From assembly GCA_016946835.1 (NCBI GenBank), contig JACVTC010000018.1, positions 1,273,501 through 1,337,500 on the forward strand: DNA of 64,000 nt, in the 5' to 3' direction. Position numbers and translations under genes: made by a program. This document shows, in pieces, positions 34,585 through 44,209 of this stretch (the stretch's first letter is position 1; the number at the start of each line of letters is the position of its first letter). The DNA comes from Neocallimastix lanati (nom. inval.) (Eukaryota; Neocallimastigomycota; Neocallimastigomycetes; Neocallimastigales; Neocallimastigaceae). The notes beneath the pieces were generated by a model, which did not search any database, had not been told where the DNA came from, and worked only from the letters and a program-made list of their open reading frames with translations.

Positions 34585-35072
34585 TATCTAAAATATTACT
34601 AATAAGAATTTATTTAATTGGCTATAATTTTTATTACAATCTGTTAAAATATTCAAATAAAAATAAAAATACTATTCTAATATAAAGGTTTTTAATAAAA
34701 TAAAATATTTTTCAATATAAAATAAAACATTTTGATATAAAATTTTATAATAAAAGTTAAAATATAATATATAAATTTTTAATTATCAATATATAAAAAA
34801 TATTATTAATACAAATTTTCATTATTAATATAAAAATATAAAAAAATAAGATTTATTATTAATATTGCTAATATTAGTTTTAAATATATAAAAATATTAC
34901 TATTAATATAAGATTTAATATAAAAATATAAAGTTTAATATAATTTTTGATTTAATTTTTGATCTTTGGATTTAAAAATTTATTAAAGTACAAAAATAAT
35001 AATGTACACATAATGTATTAGAAATAAATCGTAGATTTAATTAAGAATGCATTATTTAGTACATTCTTATTA
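34238..35072 (-). repeat. Solo LTR, family A/C (835 bp), TSD AACA
   Basis: Starts TGTTAAGG like the LTRs of element C and ends TTATTA (usually TTATCA). AACA flanks both sides (34234-34237 and 35073-35076). Scattered differences from the LTRs of C show that it is an older, independent insertion into the tRNA-proximal site. Contains the family T-run (about 34541-34577). Confidence 0.9.
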
Positions 35073-35078
35073 AACATA

Positions 35079-35916
35079 TGTTATGGTTCGGGTTTTATTA
35101 GAATTTTATTTAATTATTTATTTTTAATATTTTTCTGTCTACATTTTAATTCTTGAAAAGCTTCACTTATTTATACTTTTTGAAAAAAAATAAATATGTA
35201 AAGCCTTTCTACATTTTGTTATCATATTTAAAAAAAATAATCTACTATTACTAATTACTTCAATTTTATATTAATTTAAATTAATTAATTCATAAATATT
35301 TTTATTTTAATAAATTTTGTTTATATAATTTTATATTATTTTTCATATACTAAAACTAAATTATTTAATATATACGAAAAGAAACAAACAAAATTTAAAA
35401 AGATTTTACAGAAAAATAAAGTTATTTTAATCAAGAATGTTAATATAATATTCTTATATTTTATATAAAATAAATTTAAAAACTATAATATATTTAATAT
35501 TTATTATTAATCAATTAAGATTTGATTTTATTTGTGGGGAATAAAAATATAAAATAATCAATTTAAAAATAAAATAAAATACTAAAAAGAATACAAGTTT
35601 AATATTGATACAATATAATAATAATATAATAATATATTTGAAAATAAAAATAAAATATTAATATTGATAATAAACACTTTAATAAAATAATAAAATTTAA
35701 GGTTAAATTATAGATATTGATATTAATAATAAAAATATAAAATTATTGATAATATTTTAGAAACTTTTAATAAAAATATAAAAAAAATAAATATATTTAG
35801 AAAATATTTTAGTATAGAAAATATAGTAAAGTAATATTAAGTAAAGAATAATATAATGGATTCTAAAGTAAGTTGAAATTCTAATTAATAATCCATTATA
35901 TGTTCGTTCTTTACCA
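35079..35916 (-). repeat. 3' LTR of element B (838 bp)
   Basis: TGTTATGGTTCGG to CTTTACCA. The copy at 43265-44102 shows no difference by eye. A 12-bp inverted repeat ATATAATGGATT/AATCCATTATAT lies near the right end (about 35851-35901). Confidence 0.95.
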
Positions 35917-35930
35917 AGATGCCCCCACTA
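35917..35930 (-). other. Polypurine tract of element B
   Basis: Minus strand AGTGGGGGCATCT immediately before the LTR; equivalent to GGGGCATCT in A and C. Confidence 0.8.
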
Positions 35931-35939
35931 AGACTCAAG

Positions 35940-38900
35940 CTAATCTATAGCTGAGTTATACTTTACTATATTTTTCAAATGAACATTACGATTCATTTGA
36001 ATCATAGTATTTGGGTCCGCAAGTGTTACGGTATTAAATTGTTTTTTTATTACTTTTAAAGGACCGACAAAATAAGGTTCTAATTTAGAACGACTAAAAT
36101 TTCGAACAAGAACTAAATCACCGATTCTTATGTTTTTGGAATTTTTCATGCTATTTTTTTCTTCCCTTCGATTGGCCCAATATTTACTTGCGTTCTTTAC
36201 ATTTTCAGCTGCTTCCATGGTCCACCTATAATGTGAGATAAATTTTTCTAAAAGAATTTCATCTGAAGATTTATTCACTCCTTGTGTAGGTCTAGCAGCA
36301 ATGTCGAAAGGCTGTTGATCCTCACGACCATAAACTAATTCGAAGCTAGAATGTTTGGTTACAGAATTCTTTGTAGTTCTAAGGGCCCACAAGGCTGAAG
36401 GTAATACCTCATCCCAGTCTTTATTTTCTTCACCAAGTAATCTCAATAATTTACCAATTTCTTTATTCCTATTTTCAACCAATCCATTACTTTCTGGGTG
36501 ATAGGTAGTGGTAAATTTTACGTAAACATCATATAAGTCCAGGAATATTTTAGTCATATCCGATGTGAATTGAACGCCATTATCCGTTGTAATGACTTGA
36601 GGAACTCCATGTCTAGCGAAAACATTTATTAAAAACTTAATGATGTCCTTAGATGTAATATTTTCAGTAGGTTCAGCCTCCACCCACTTTGTGAAATAAT
36701 CCACCGCAACAATGATATATTGGTTTTTATTACCAGTTTTTATTAAGGGACCAATAATATCAAGTCCAAGATGAGTAAAAGGGCCTTCAACTTCTGTTGG
36801 AATGTTTTCGGTTGGTTCTGGATATGGCTGAGGGCGATTTAACTGACATTTTTCGCATTTTGAAATTATCCGTTTTATATCGTTGACCATATCATTCCAG
36901 TAGTAACTTTTTCTAAGTCTTTGATATGTTTTATAATAACCTTCATGGCCAACATGATGTGCTTCGAGAATTAATTTTAGTTTTTCATTTGTTTCGGTAA
37001 CAAGTTTTCTATAATTATTTCCATCTATAAAATAATCTATACCATCAATCTTTGTAAATTTTTCTTCAATAAATTCTTTAATTACTTTAGAAAGTGAATC
37101 ATTTTCATCATCTTTATTCGTTTTTATAGCTAATACCTTTTGTTCTTTATCGTTCTTCATTCTAGATAAAGCGTCGGCTACTACATTCTTTTTACCTTGC
37201 TCATAGCGAATATCCACTTTTAGCATACTTGCAGTCAAACACCATCTTGTTTGTCGTGCATTATTCGGTTCCTTATTATTAAATAAACCTAGTAGAGGTT
37301 TGTGATCTGTAAAAACTATGGTTCTAAAGGGGCTTCCCATAATATAAGGTTTTAATTTAGTAATACAATAATATAAAGCCGTTCCTTCCAAATCGGTTAT
37401 TCCATAATTCTTTTCTGCTTTGGTTAAGCTACGGCTAATGAAATGAATCGGGTGTTCTATTTCCGATTCGTCTTTCTGCAATAAAACTCCACCAATACCT
37501 TCATATGATGCATCTGTTCGAATAATGAATTCTTTGGAAAAATCTGGATATTTTAAAATAGGAGCATTAATTAATTTTTCTTTTAATTTGGTAAAACTTT
37601 GTTTTTGTTCATTATTCCATTTATATTTTACGCCTTTTCTTAATAGCTTACAAAGAGGAGCTGAGGTTTGAGCATATTCATTTATAAAGTTCCTATAATA
37701 TCCTACAGCACCTAAGAATGATCTTAACTCATGTATATTCGTGGGTTCTTTCCAGGCTTTAATTGCTTCAATTTTACTATTTTGAGGACTAAGACCCTTA
37801 GTAGAAATCTTGTGACCAAGAACTTCAACTTCCGTTTGCATAAAGTGACATTTTTCAATATTAATTTTTAATTTATGTTCCTTGAAGATTGCTAATACCT
37901 GCTTTATGTGTAGGATATGTTCTTCGACAGTTTTTGAATATATAAGTATATCATCAATAAAGTTGAAAACACATTTTCCGATTAAAGGAAATAAAATTCT
38001 ATTCATTTCCCGTTGGAAGGTAGCCGGAGCTCCAGTTAATCCGAAAGGCATAACTTTGAATTGGTAGTTGCCAAATTTGGTTGTAAAACTGGTTATTTCA
38101 ACACTTTCTTCGTCCATTAGGATTTGATGGTAACCTGAGTATAGATCCATAGTAGTAAAGATTTTGGCACCATCTAAACTGTCAAATATCTCGTCAATAT
38201 ATGGAAGGGCATAAGATTCTTTTTCGGTTAGATCATTCACCTTGCGGTAGTCCACACACAATCTCCATTTTCCATTAGCCTTTGGGACCACAACAACAGG
38301 TGAAGACCATTCTGAATAAGATGGTACAACTAGCTTTTTCTTAATAAGTTTAATTAGTTCTTCTTTAATAATATCCGATTTAAATTTGGTTACCCTGTAA
38401 CATCTTTGTTTAACAGGTTTTGCGTTCGCTTTCAAGTTAATCTTATGAGGTGCTAAGTCTGACGGGGTTAATTCTTCAGAAGATGTCGCTATAATGTCCA
38501 AGTTTTCTTCAAGTAATTTTACTATTACATCTTTATAATCTTTACAAAGACTTGCTAAAAATTTTTCATCATGGATATACTCTTGCGGGGATAGACCTTC
38601 AAGTTTCTTTAATTCATTAGTTGTGTCTTCATCTTCAAGTATTTTCCTTACTATACATACTAATTTTTCTTCTTCTTGGAAATTATTATTAATAGGAGCT
38701 ATAACGTCGATTAGTCCTTGAGAATTAAATTGACATAAACTATATCTTATAGGATGGATAAAAAGATTGTGTTCTACTTGAGTTTGAAAATTAATCAACA
38801 AATCATAAAATGGGTCATCATCATCAATTATACGAAAATCTACTATCATTTTATAATCATTAATCTTAACAGGTATTCGTACAATGATTCCTTCTGAATA

Positions 38901-40058
38901 CTCATCATTCTTAGTCGCTAAACGTATCCTTCCACGACTAATACCTACTTCTTCATAATTTCCAGGTAATTTCTCATAAAATTTTTTTGTGATAACATTG
39001 AGATTGCTACAAGAATCAATTAGTGCTTTACCAGGAATTTCATCTACTGTTACATCAACCATGGCAATATCTTCTTCTGAGGTTTCCTTACTTTTGCTAA
39101 TATAAGAGTGATCAATATTATTTACCAAGGTAGCAGCAGCAATAGTATTGTTTAATGCACCTATTATTTTCTTTTCAGGTTTTTCTAATTTTAATCCTTG
39201 ACTTACTTGACTTCTGACTTTTGGAGAAACATTGAGGAGCTGACCGAAACTAATATTACACTTGGTTTCATTCAAATCTTGTAAAACATTATATTCTTCC
39301 TGATCCTTACACATCTTGATGTTCCTAAGCGTTCTACTAATTGTTGCTTTTTCTTTAGGCTCTTGAAAATCTATGAGCTTCTGTAATGTAATATTCTCAT
39401 GACCTTCGTCATTAAGCTTTTCAGGAACTTCAATAACTTCCATTTCATTGATTTGTTTTGTTTTAATAATTTTATCGTTTTCATTATCAATTAATTTATT
39501 TAATCGTTGATGCATTTTATCACTAGTAGTACTGATGCTATTTCTTTGTTTTGAAGAATCCAGACTTTGCTTTTCTCTTATAGTAATATTATCCTCCCTT
39601 TCCTTCCTTTTTCCCTTGTTATTTCCAAAGTTAGCTCTTTCTTTATTCCGAATTTGTTTTTCTTTGGCTTTCTCAATATTTATATTATGCTGCGCCATTA
39701 TCGAAGGATGTAGTTGATTTTTATTTTTAACAATTATTCTATTTTCTATTTCCTTCTCTTTTATCTTTCTTATTGCAGGAGTTGTTATAGGGGTAGGATT
39801 ATCTTTGAGACTTTTACGTTGTCTCTTTTCATTATTTTCACTAGTTTCATCGTTAGTCGTCAACTTCCTTTTTGTCGCACTAACTATAAATTCTACATCA
39901 TTCTCATTATCGGATTCTTTGTGAGTTTCATTAGTATAGGAAGCATCTTCTTTTTCTTCCTTATTATAATCATTTGTACTACTAGGAATGGATTTGTATT
40001 GTAATGAAGCTATTTTATTTTTATAGGGAGTGCTTCCTCTCCCTTTTAATGGTTTAAA
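35940..40058 (-). CDS. pol: Ty3/gypsy Pol of element B
   Basis: A single open frame entered by -1 frameshift at 40052-40058; first Met at 39863. From that Met: basic linker, ISFGQLLNVSPKVRSQV (about 204-220), protease-like ALIDSCSNLNV (DSC at 283-285, as in A/C), RT with GKWRLCVDYRKVN, MDLYSGYHQ and FIDDILIYSK (FIDD instead of YxDD), RNase H with TDASYEG, TDLEGTA, TDHKPLL and ADALSR, integrase with HHVGHEG, CEKCQ, LDIIGPL, TDNGVQF and VENRNKE, and a C-terminal SRSKLEPYFVGPLKV module. No chromodomain. No frameshift or stop, unlike E and F, so the protein may be functional. Confidence 0.95.
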   Translation of the reverse strand, partial: FKPLKGRGSTPYKNKIASLQYKSIPSSTNDYNKEEKEDASYTNETHKESDNENDVEFIVSATKRKLTTNDETSENNEKRQRKSLKDNPTPITTPAIRKIKEKEIENRIIVKNKNQLHPSIMAQHNINIEKAKEKQIRNKERANFGNNKGKRKEREDNITIREKQSLDSSKQRNSISTTSDKMHQRLNKLIDNENDKIIKTKQINEMEVIEVPEKLNDEGHENITLQKLIDFQEPKEKATISRTLRNIKMCKDQEEYNVLQDLNETKCNISFGQLLNVSPKVRSQVSQGLKLEKPEKKIIGALNNTIAAATLVNNIDHSYISKSKETSEEDIAMVDVTVDEIPGKALIDSCSNLNVITKKFYEKLPGNYEEVGISRGRIRLATKNDEYSEGIIVRIPVKINDYKMIVDFRIIDDDDPFYDLLINFQTQVEHNLFIHPIRYSLCQFNSQGLIDVIAPINNNFQEEEKLVCIVRKILEDEDTTNELKKLEGLSPQEYIHDEKFLASLCKDYKDVIVKLLEENLDIIATSSEELTPSDLAPHKINLKANAKPVKQRCYRVTKFKSDIIKEELIKLIKKKLVVPSYSEWSSPVVVVPKANGKWRLCVDYRKVNDLTEKESYALPYIDEIFDSLDGAKIFTTMDLYSGYHQILMDEESVEITSFTTKFGNYQFKVMPFGLTGAPATFQREMNRILFPLIGKCVFNFIDDILIYSKTVEEHILHIKQVLAIFKEHKLKINIEKCHFMQTEVEVLGHKISTKGLSPQNSKIEAIKAWKEPTNIHELRSFLGAVGYYRNFINEYAQTSAPLCKLLRKGVKYKWNNEQKQSFTKLKEKLINAPILKYPDFSKEFIIRTDASYEGIGGVLLQKDESEIEHPIHFISRSLTKAEKNYGITDLEGTALYYCITKLKPYIMGSPFRTIVFTDHKPLLGLFNNKEPNNARQTRWCLTASMLKVDIRYEQGKKNVVADALSRMKNDKEQKVLAIKTNKDDENDSLSKVIKEFIEEKFTKIDGIDYFIDGNNYRKLVTETNEKLKLILEAHHVGHEGYYKTYQRLRKSYYWNDMVNDIKRIISKCEKCQLNRPQPYPEPTENIPTEVEGPFTHLGLDIIGPLIKTGNKNQYIIVAVDYFTKWVEAEPTENITSKDIIKFLINVFARHGVPQVITTDNGVQFTSDMTKIFLDLYDVYVKFTTTYHPESNGLVENRNKEIGKLLRLLGEENKDWDEVLPSALWALRTTKNSVTKHSSFELVYGREDQQPFDIAARPTQGVNKSSDEILLEKFISHYRWTMEAAENVKNASKYWANRREEKNSMKNSKNIRIGDLVLVRNFSRSKLEPYFVGPLKVIKKQFNTVTLADPNTMIQMNRNVHLKNIVKYNSAID
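40006..40058 (-). promoter_or_regulatory. -1 frameshift signal of element B (TTTAAAC plus pseudoknot)
   Basis: Gag ends tcT TTA AAC CAT TAA. The heptamer is at plus 40052-40058, followed by an 8-nt spacer, stem 1 GGGAG/CTCCC (plus 40039-40043 and 40026-40030), and loop GAAGC (plus 40032-40036) complementary to GCTTC (plus 40006-40010). The -1 frame reads FKPLKGRGSTP, homologous to FKLLNGSRSTP in C. Confidence 0.9.
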
Positions 40059-40939
40059 GATTTTCCACTATATAACCGTTTCTTATTTTCTTGAATAATT
40101 GCATTTAACTTAGGACAATTATACTGCAAATGTCCTGGATCGCTACAATAAAAACAGGCTTTAATGGTAAGATTTTTCATTTTTTTTGTTAAGTCCTCCA
40201 ATTCGTAATCTTTATTTCTTTTTGGGCTTCTAACTTCATAATTCTCTCTTACTACCTTTCTGTTGTTTTGATAATTATTCCTGATATTTATTCTTGGGTT
40301 GACAATTTCAGTTGAGTACTCTTTTGAGGGTCTCAAATTCATTACTCTATCAACTTTTTCGGCAATGTCAAACGCCCGATTTAAAGAAATGTCATCCTTA
40401 AGGGAGACCTTTTTCCAAGCTTCTTCATTGTTCCTAAGAGCATCAATATAATCGAGAACACTGACTCGCTTCTTTCTTTTCTTATCTAATTTCAAATATA
40501 TGGATCGGAAACGAGTATTAAAGTCTTTTACTCGCTCATTTCTTTTAATTCTTAAAGCACGGAGCTCACGAAGTAACATATTCTGGTCTTCTTTAAGACC
40601 ATAAAAAGTTTCTATTGCTTCTACAATTTCCTTTAAGGAAGGATATTCATCTTTTTTCTTTTCTTCTGAATCAGATTCTTCTTCTTCTTCGTCCTCACTT
40701 TCTGATTCAGAATCGGTACTGTAACTTTCAATTAAATCCTGGATAACTTCGCGAGGCTCTCCAGTAGACGTGAGTAAGCAGGCGGTAAAAATCTTTTTGG
40801 GATCAGTAACTTCCTCAAGTTTTATCCATAATCGGATTTCTGATTCCCAAGATTTGATATCGAGATTTTCCTTTGAAATTTTCTCGATATCTTTTAATTC
40901 CTTTTTTAATTCTTTAAAATTGATTTTATTTTCAGCCAT
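40046..40939 (-). CDS. gag: Gag of element B
   Basis: 297-residue capsid protein from Met at 40937-40939, chosen because homology with element C Gag begins there (MAENKINFKELKKEL versus MSKETTLSFKELKKEL); an upstream Met at 40978 is in frame but unsupported. Order: helical start with IKSWESEIRLWIK, a highly acidic stretch (Asp/Glu/Ser, about residues 75-100), capsid helices (SLKEIVEAIETFYGL, LRALRIKRNERVKDFNTRF), a basic linker, CCHC knuckle CFYCSDPGHLQYNC, and tail SGKSLNH at the slippery site. Binds genomic RNA and forms particles in this family. Confidence 0.92.
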   Translation of the reverse strand: MAENKINFKELKKELKDIEKISKENLDIKSWESEIRLWIKLEEVTDPKKIFTACLLTSTGEPREVIQDLIESYSTDSESESEDEEEEESDSEEKKKDEYPSLKEIVEAIETFYGLKEDQNMLLRELRALRIKRNERVKDFNTRFRSIYLKLDKKRKKRVSVLDYIDALRNNEEAWKKVSLKDDISLNRAFDIAEKVDRVMNLRPSKEYSTEIVNPRINIRNNYQNNRKVVRENYEVRSPKRNKDYELEDLTKKMKNLTIKACFYCSDPGHLQYNCPKLNAIIQENKKRLYSGKSLNH

Positions 40940-40978
40940 TTGAAAATTTAAAAATGGTATTAATGCTATGATATCCAA

Positions 40979-42203
40979 TTTAAAAATATGTTTACTTTAA
41001 AAATATATTTAATAACAAAAAAAAATAAATTTATCTTTGTTTTATACTAATATAATTATGGACTCAGAAAACCCTCTGACAATCCAATTCTTTATTCCAA
41101 TAATAATTCAGACTCAGAATCTCTCTCTGAAAATCTGATAAATTAATTCAGACTCGAAAACACCCTTCGAAAATCTGAAACTAAAAAAAAATAAATTCAG
41201 ACTCAAAAACGCAATTTGAAAATCTGAAGCTTTTTATTATGAATTTTAATGTTTATTATATTCTCTTAAGCATTAATACACAAAATATGTATATCTTAAT
41301 TTTTTTTTAAATTTATTTGTAGTAATAACTTCTTTATTTAATTTTATTTAATATATTTATTTCCTTTATTAAAATAATTAATATAACATAAAGCAAATTG
41401 TATAAATACTTAAATAATAATAATAATGTATATTTATTTTTATTTTTATTTCTTTTTTGTATATATTTATTATTCTATTAATTCTTTGTTATAACATTTA
41501 ATGAAATATTAAATAAAAAGTTAAAATACAAGCCAAACTATATAGTGTTGAACCATCAAATATATAGCTTGTTAACCCTTCTTACAATAAGTCCCCTTAG
41601 CTCTTTATTGATAAGTTGATAATGTCGATTGTTAATTATTAAGAAACTTAATAAAAAGAAGGTAGCAATATTAAATTCTTTTTAATTTGGCTAACTTATT
41701 GTTAGTAATAAAGAAGATAATAACGTATCCTTCCCAGTATCAACAAGATCAAAACAATAAAGTATTATGTGTGGGTGTTCAACTATCCCGCGTAGAGAGT
41801 TGTAAGACAGCTTATTTATATTTTTCTTTTTAATTAAAATTTAATTAATTATATAACGAATAATAGAAAATTTAACACACACAAAAAAAAAATTTCAATT
41901 ATAAAAATTTCGAAAAAAAAATTTAATTATATAAAATCATAAAAATAATACACTTATTTGAAAAATAATAATAATAATCTAATTTTATATATTCTATATA
42001 TATATATTGTACATGTATATATTAAAAAAAAATAAAATAAACTGATAAACATAAAAAAAAATTACAATTTATTATTTAGAATTATTAATATAAAAAAAAA
42101 TTTATTTATAAAATTTATTCTTATTTAAAAAAAAAAAATTAAAAATTTGTACTACAAAAAAAAAATTTTTTTGCTTATTATTTTAATATTTATCATTAAT
42201 TAA

Positions 42204-42264
<61 letters not shown>

Positions 42265-42307
42265 TATATAAATCTATATCTATGATAATACTATTGGTTA
42301 AAAAAAA

Positions 42308-42352
<45 letters not shown>

Positions 42353-43024
42353 TTTGTTCTACACTAAAGAAAAATTTAATTTATTATTTATAAAAAAAAA
42401 TTTATTAATGAAATATTTATTATTTTAATAAAAGGAAAAAAAATATATATATATTTTTATTTTATTGCAAAAATAATAATAATAATAATAATAATAATAG
42501 GCGAACAAATTTATAAAAGCCTAAAATAAAAATAAAAAAAAAACTATATATTTTAACGTCACTTCGCAAGAATGACCAGGGTTTTATCAGGGATCGAACC
42601 TGACCCACCTCTTATTTTCTGCGCGAGTGAACAAACTATCACCTGTTGAAGTGTGTAGTTGCCTTCAGCGTGAAGGTTTTATAGTTCTAGGGCGTATTTG
42701 CCTAATTGTCAAGGATTTGTTCCTTGAGATACTCGCGTTTACAATCTACAAAACCTTGCAAAATTGTAAATAAGAGTTTATGAAATTAATATCCTGCAAG
42801 CTAACACTGTCTTACTCGAATATTAACTTCGTAAATTTGTTAACTTTTTATTATTTTTTTTTTTATTATTATTTTTTTTATTCTATAATCGATAATTAAA
42901 TAAAGTTACTACAAAAACTAAAGTTTTCCAAAGTTTTTTTTTTTTTTTTTTTTTATTATAACTTTTATTATTATTAATATTAATATTAAATTATTAATTA
43001 TTATTATTTAACAAAACTTATGGA
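40979..43024 (-). other. 5' leader of element B with hairpin repeats
   Basis: An unusually long non-coding leader. Next to gag, four tandem units of about 41-48 bp (41060-41230) each carry CAGACTC and AATCTG arms that can pair. A G+C-richer block lies at 41530-41815. Two long T-runs (42208-42260 and 42312-42346) and microsatellites occupy 41830-42530, and another G+C-richer block is at 42556-42840. No long open frame. Confidence 0.65.
42587..42642 (-). other. tRNA-like T-arm and D-arm in the element B leader
   Basis: Minus strand contains TCAGG-TTCGATC-CCTGA, a textbook T-arm that is also a Pol III B box, and upstream GTGA-TAGTTTGT-TCAC, a D-arm-like hairpin. The spacing allows exactly a 17-nt anticodon arm and a 5-nt variable loop, but the anticodon and acceptor stems do not pair. 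A decayed tRNA, a tRNA mimic or chance. Not called as a tRNA gene. Confidence 0.4.
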
Positions 43025-43195
43025 TAATCTGATAGTATACCCTGTCTGACGTGCAGCTTGCCTCTTCACGGCGTCATGCCACGCGGGTACCACGGCTACT
43101 GTATTCAATATAAAATACAGCAGTCCAGAGCCTACTAGCCCAATTACTATGTAGGTTAAACTTAGCCCGGAAATCTATATCCAAGGCTTTGTTAA
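43025..43195 (-). other. Conserved structured leader block, element B
   Basis: G+C-rich block conserved with 52060-52215 of element C (shared GTCTGACGTGCAGCTT, TGTCATGCCACGCG-like and GCCTACTAGCCCAATTACTA parts). The hairpin CTGTATT/AATACAG (43099-43120) is CTATATT/AATATAG in C, a compensated G-C to A-T change. Likely a functional RNA element (packaging, dimerisation or translation); role unknown. Confidence 0.65.
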
Positions 43196-43240
43196 ATAAT
43201 TTAATTAATAAATAATATTAAATTTTATTTTTCTAATATT

Positions 43241-43257
43241 CCCCGATATCTCCACCA
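43241..43257 (-). other. Primer-binding site of element B
   Basis: Minus strand TGGTGGAGATATCGGGG, seven bases inside the LTR end, identical to the site of element C; complementary to a tRNA 3' end in TCTCCACCA. Confidence 0.75.
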
Positions 43258-43264
43258 TAAATTA

Positions 43265-44102
43265 TGTTATGGTTCGGGTTTTATTAGAATTTTATTTAAT
43301 TATTTATTTTTAATATTTTTCTGTCTACATTTTAATTCTTGAAAAGCTTCACTTATTTATACTTTTTGAAAAAAAATAAATATGTAAAGCCTTTCTACAT
43401 TTTGTTATCATATTTAAAAAAAATAATCTACTATTACTAATTACTTCAATTTTATATTAATTTAAATTAATTAATTCATAAATATTTTTATTTTAATAAA
43501 TTTTGTTTATATAATTTTATATTATTTTTCATATACTAAAACTAAATTATTTAATATATACGAAAAGAAACAAACAAAATTTAAAAAGATTTTACAGAAA
43601 AATAAAGTTATTTTAATCAAGAATGTTAATATAATATTCTTATATTTTATATAAAATAAATTTAAAAACTATAATATATTTAATATTTATTATTAATCAA
43701 TTAAGATTTGATTTTATTTGTGGGGAATAAAAATATAAAATAATCAATTTAAAAATAAAATAAAATACTAAAAAGAATACAAGTTTAATATTGATACAAT
43801 ATAATAATAATATAATAATATATTTGAAAATAAAAATAAAATATTAATATTGATAATAAACACTTTAATAAAATAATAAAATTTAAGGTTAAATTATAGA
43901 TATTGATATTAATAATAAAAATATAAAATTATTGATAATATTTTAGAAACTTTTAATAAAAATATAAAAAAAATAAATATATTTAGAAAATATTTTAGTA
44001 TAGAAAATATAGTAAAGTAATATTAAGTAAAGAATAATATAATGGATTCTAAAGTAAGTTGAAATTCTAATTAATAATCCATTATATGTTCGTTCTTTAC
44101 CA
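43265..44102 (-). repeat. 5' LTR of element B (838 bp)
   Basis: Identical by eye to 35079-35916. The 12-bp inverted repeat is at 44037-44048 and 44076-44087, near the outer end facing the tRNA gene. Confidence 0.95.
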
Positions 44103-44116
44103 CATACCAACAGGAT

Positions 44117-44189
44117 ATTCGAATAGTGTAGTGGTTATCACGTTTGCTTTACACGCAAAAGGTCTCCGGTTCGAACCCGGGTTCGGGTA
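44117..44189 (+). tRNA. tRNA-Val (anticodon UAC), copy 1
   Basis: A 73-nt cloverleaf: acceptor ATTCGAA with TTCGGGT (two T-G pairs) and discriminator A; D-arm GTGTAGTGGTTATCAC; anticodon arm TTTGC-TTTACAC-GCAAA with anticodon TAC, reading GUA valine; variable AGGTC; T-arm TCCGG-TTCGAAC-CCGGG. A box TAGTGTAGTGG and B box GGTTCGAACCC fit Pol III promoters. No intron. It is the anchor of the retrotransposon stack: element B ends at 44102 with its TSD at 44103-44106. It looks functional. Confidence 0.97.
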
Positions 44190-44196
44190 AAAGGTA

Positions 44197-44209
44197 TTTT
44201 AATATTTTT
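44197..44209 (+). terminator. Pol III terminator T-runs, tRNA-Val copy 1
   Basis: TTTT (44197-44200) and TTTTT (44205-44209) follow 8-20 nt after the tRNA 3' end. Confidence 0.75.

Larger units (their letters stand above)
35079..44102 (-). mobile_element. Ty3/gypsy retrotransposon B, intact-looking, TSD CATA
   Basis: 9.0-kb element with 838-bp LTRs that look identical, a primer-binding site, a 2.3-kb leader, open gag, -1 frameshift signal, open pol and a polypurine tract. CATA flanks it (35075-35078 and 44103-44106). The right end is 14 bp from the mature tRNA-Val 5' end. Identical LTRs and undamaged genes make it the youngest insertion and the best candidate here for an active element. Confidence 0.95.

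Noticed and set aside
42545-42660. Full tRNA gene in the element B leader
   Set aside because: T-arm and D-arm fit but anticodon and acceptor stems do not pair, so it is not called as a tRNA.
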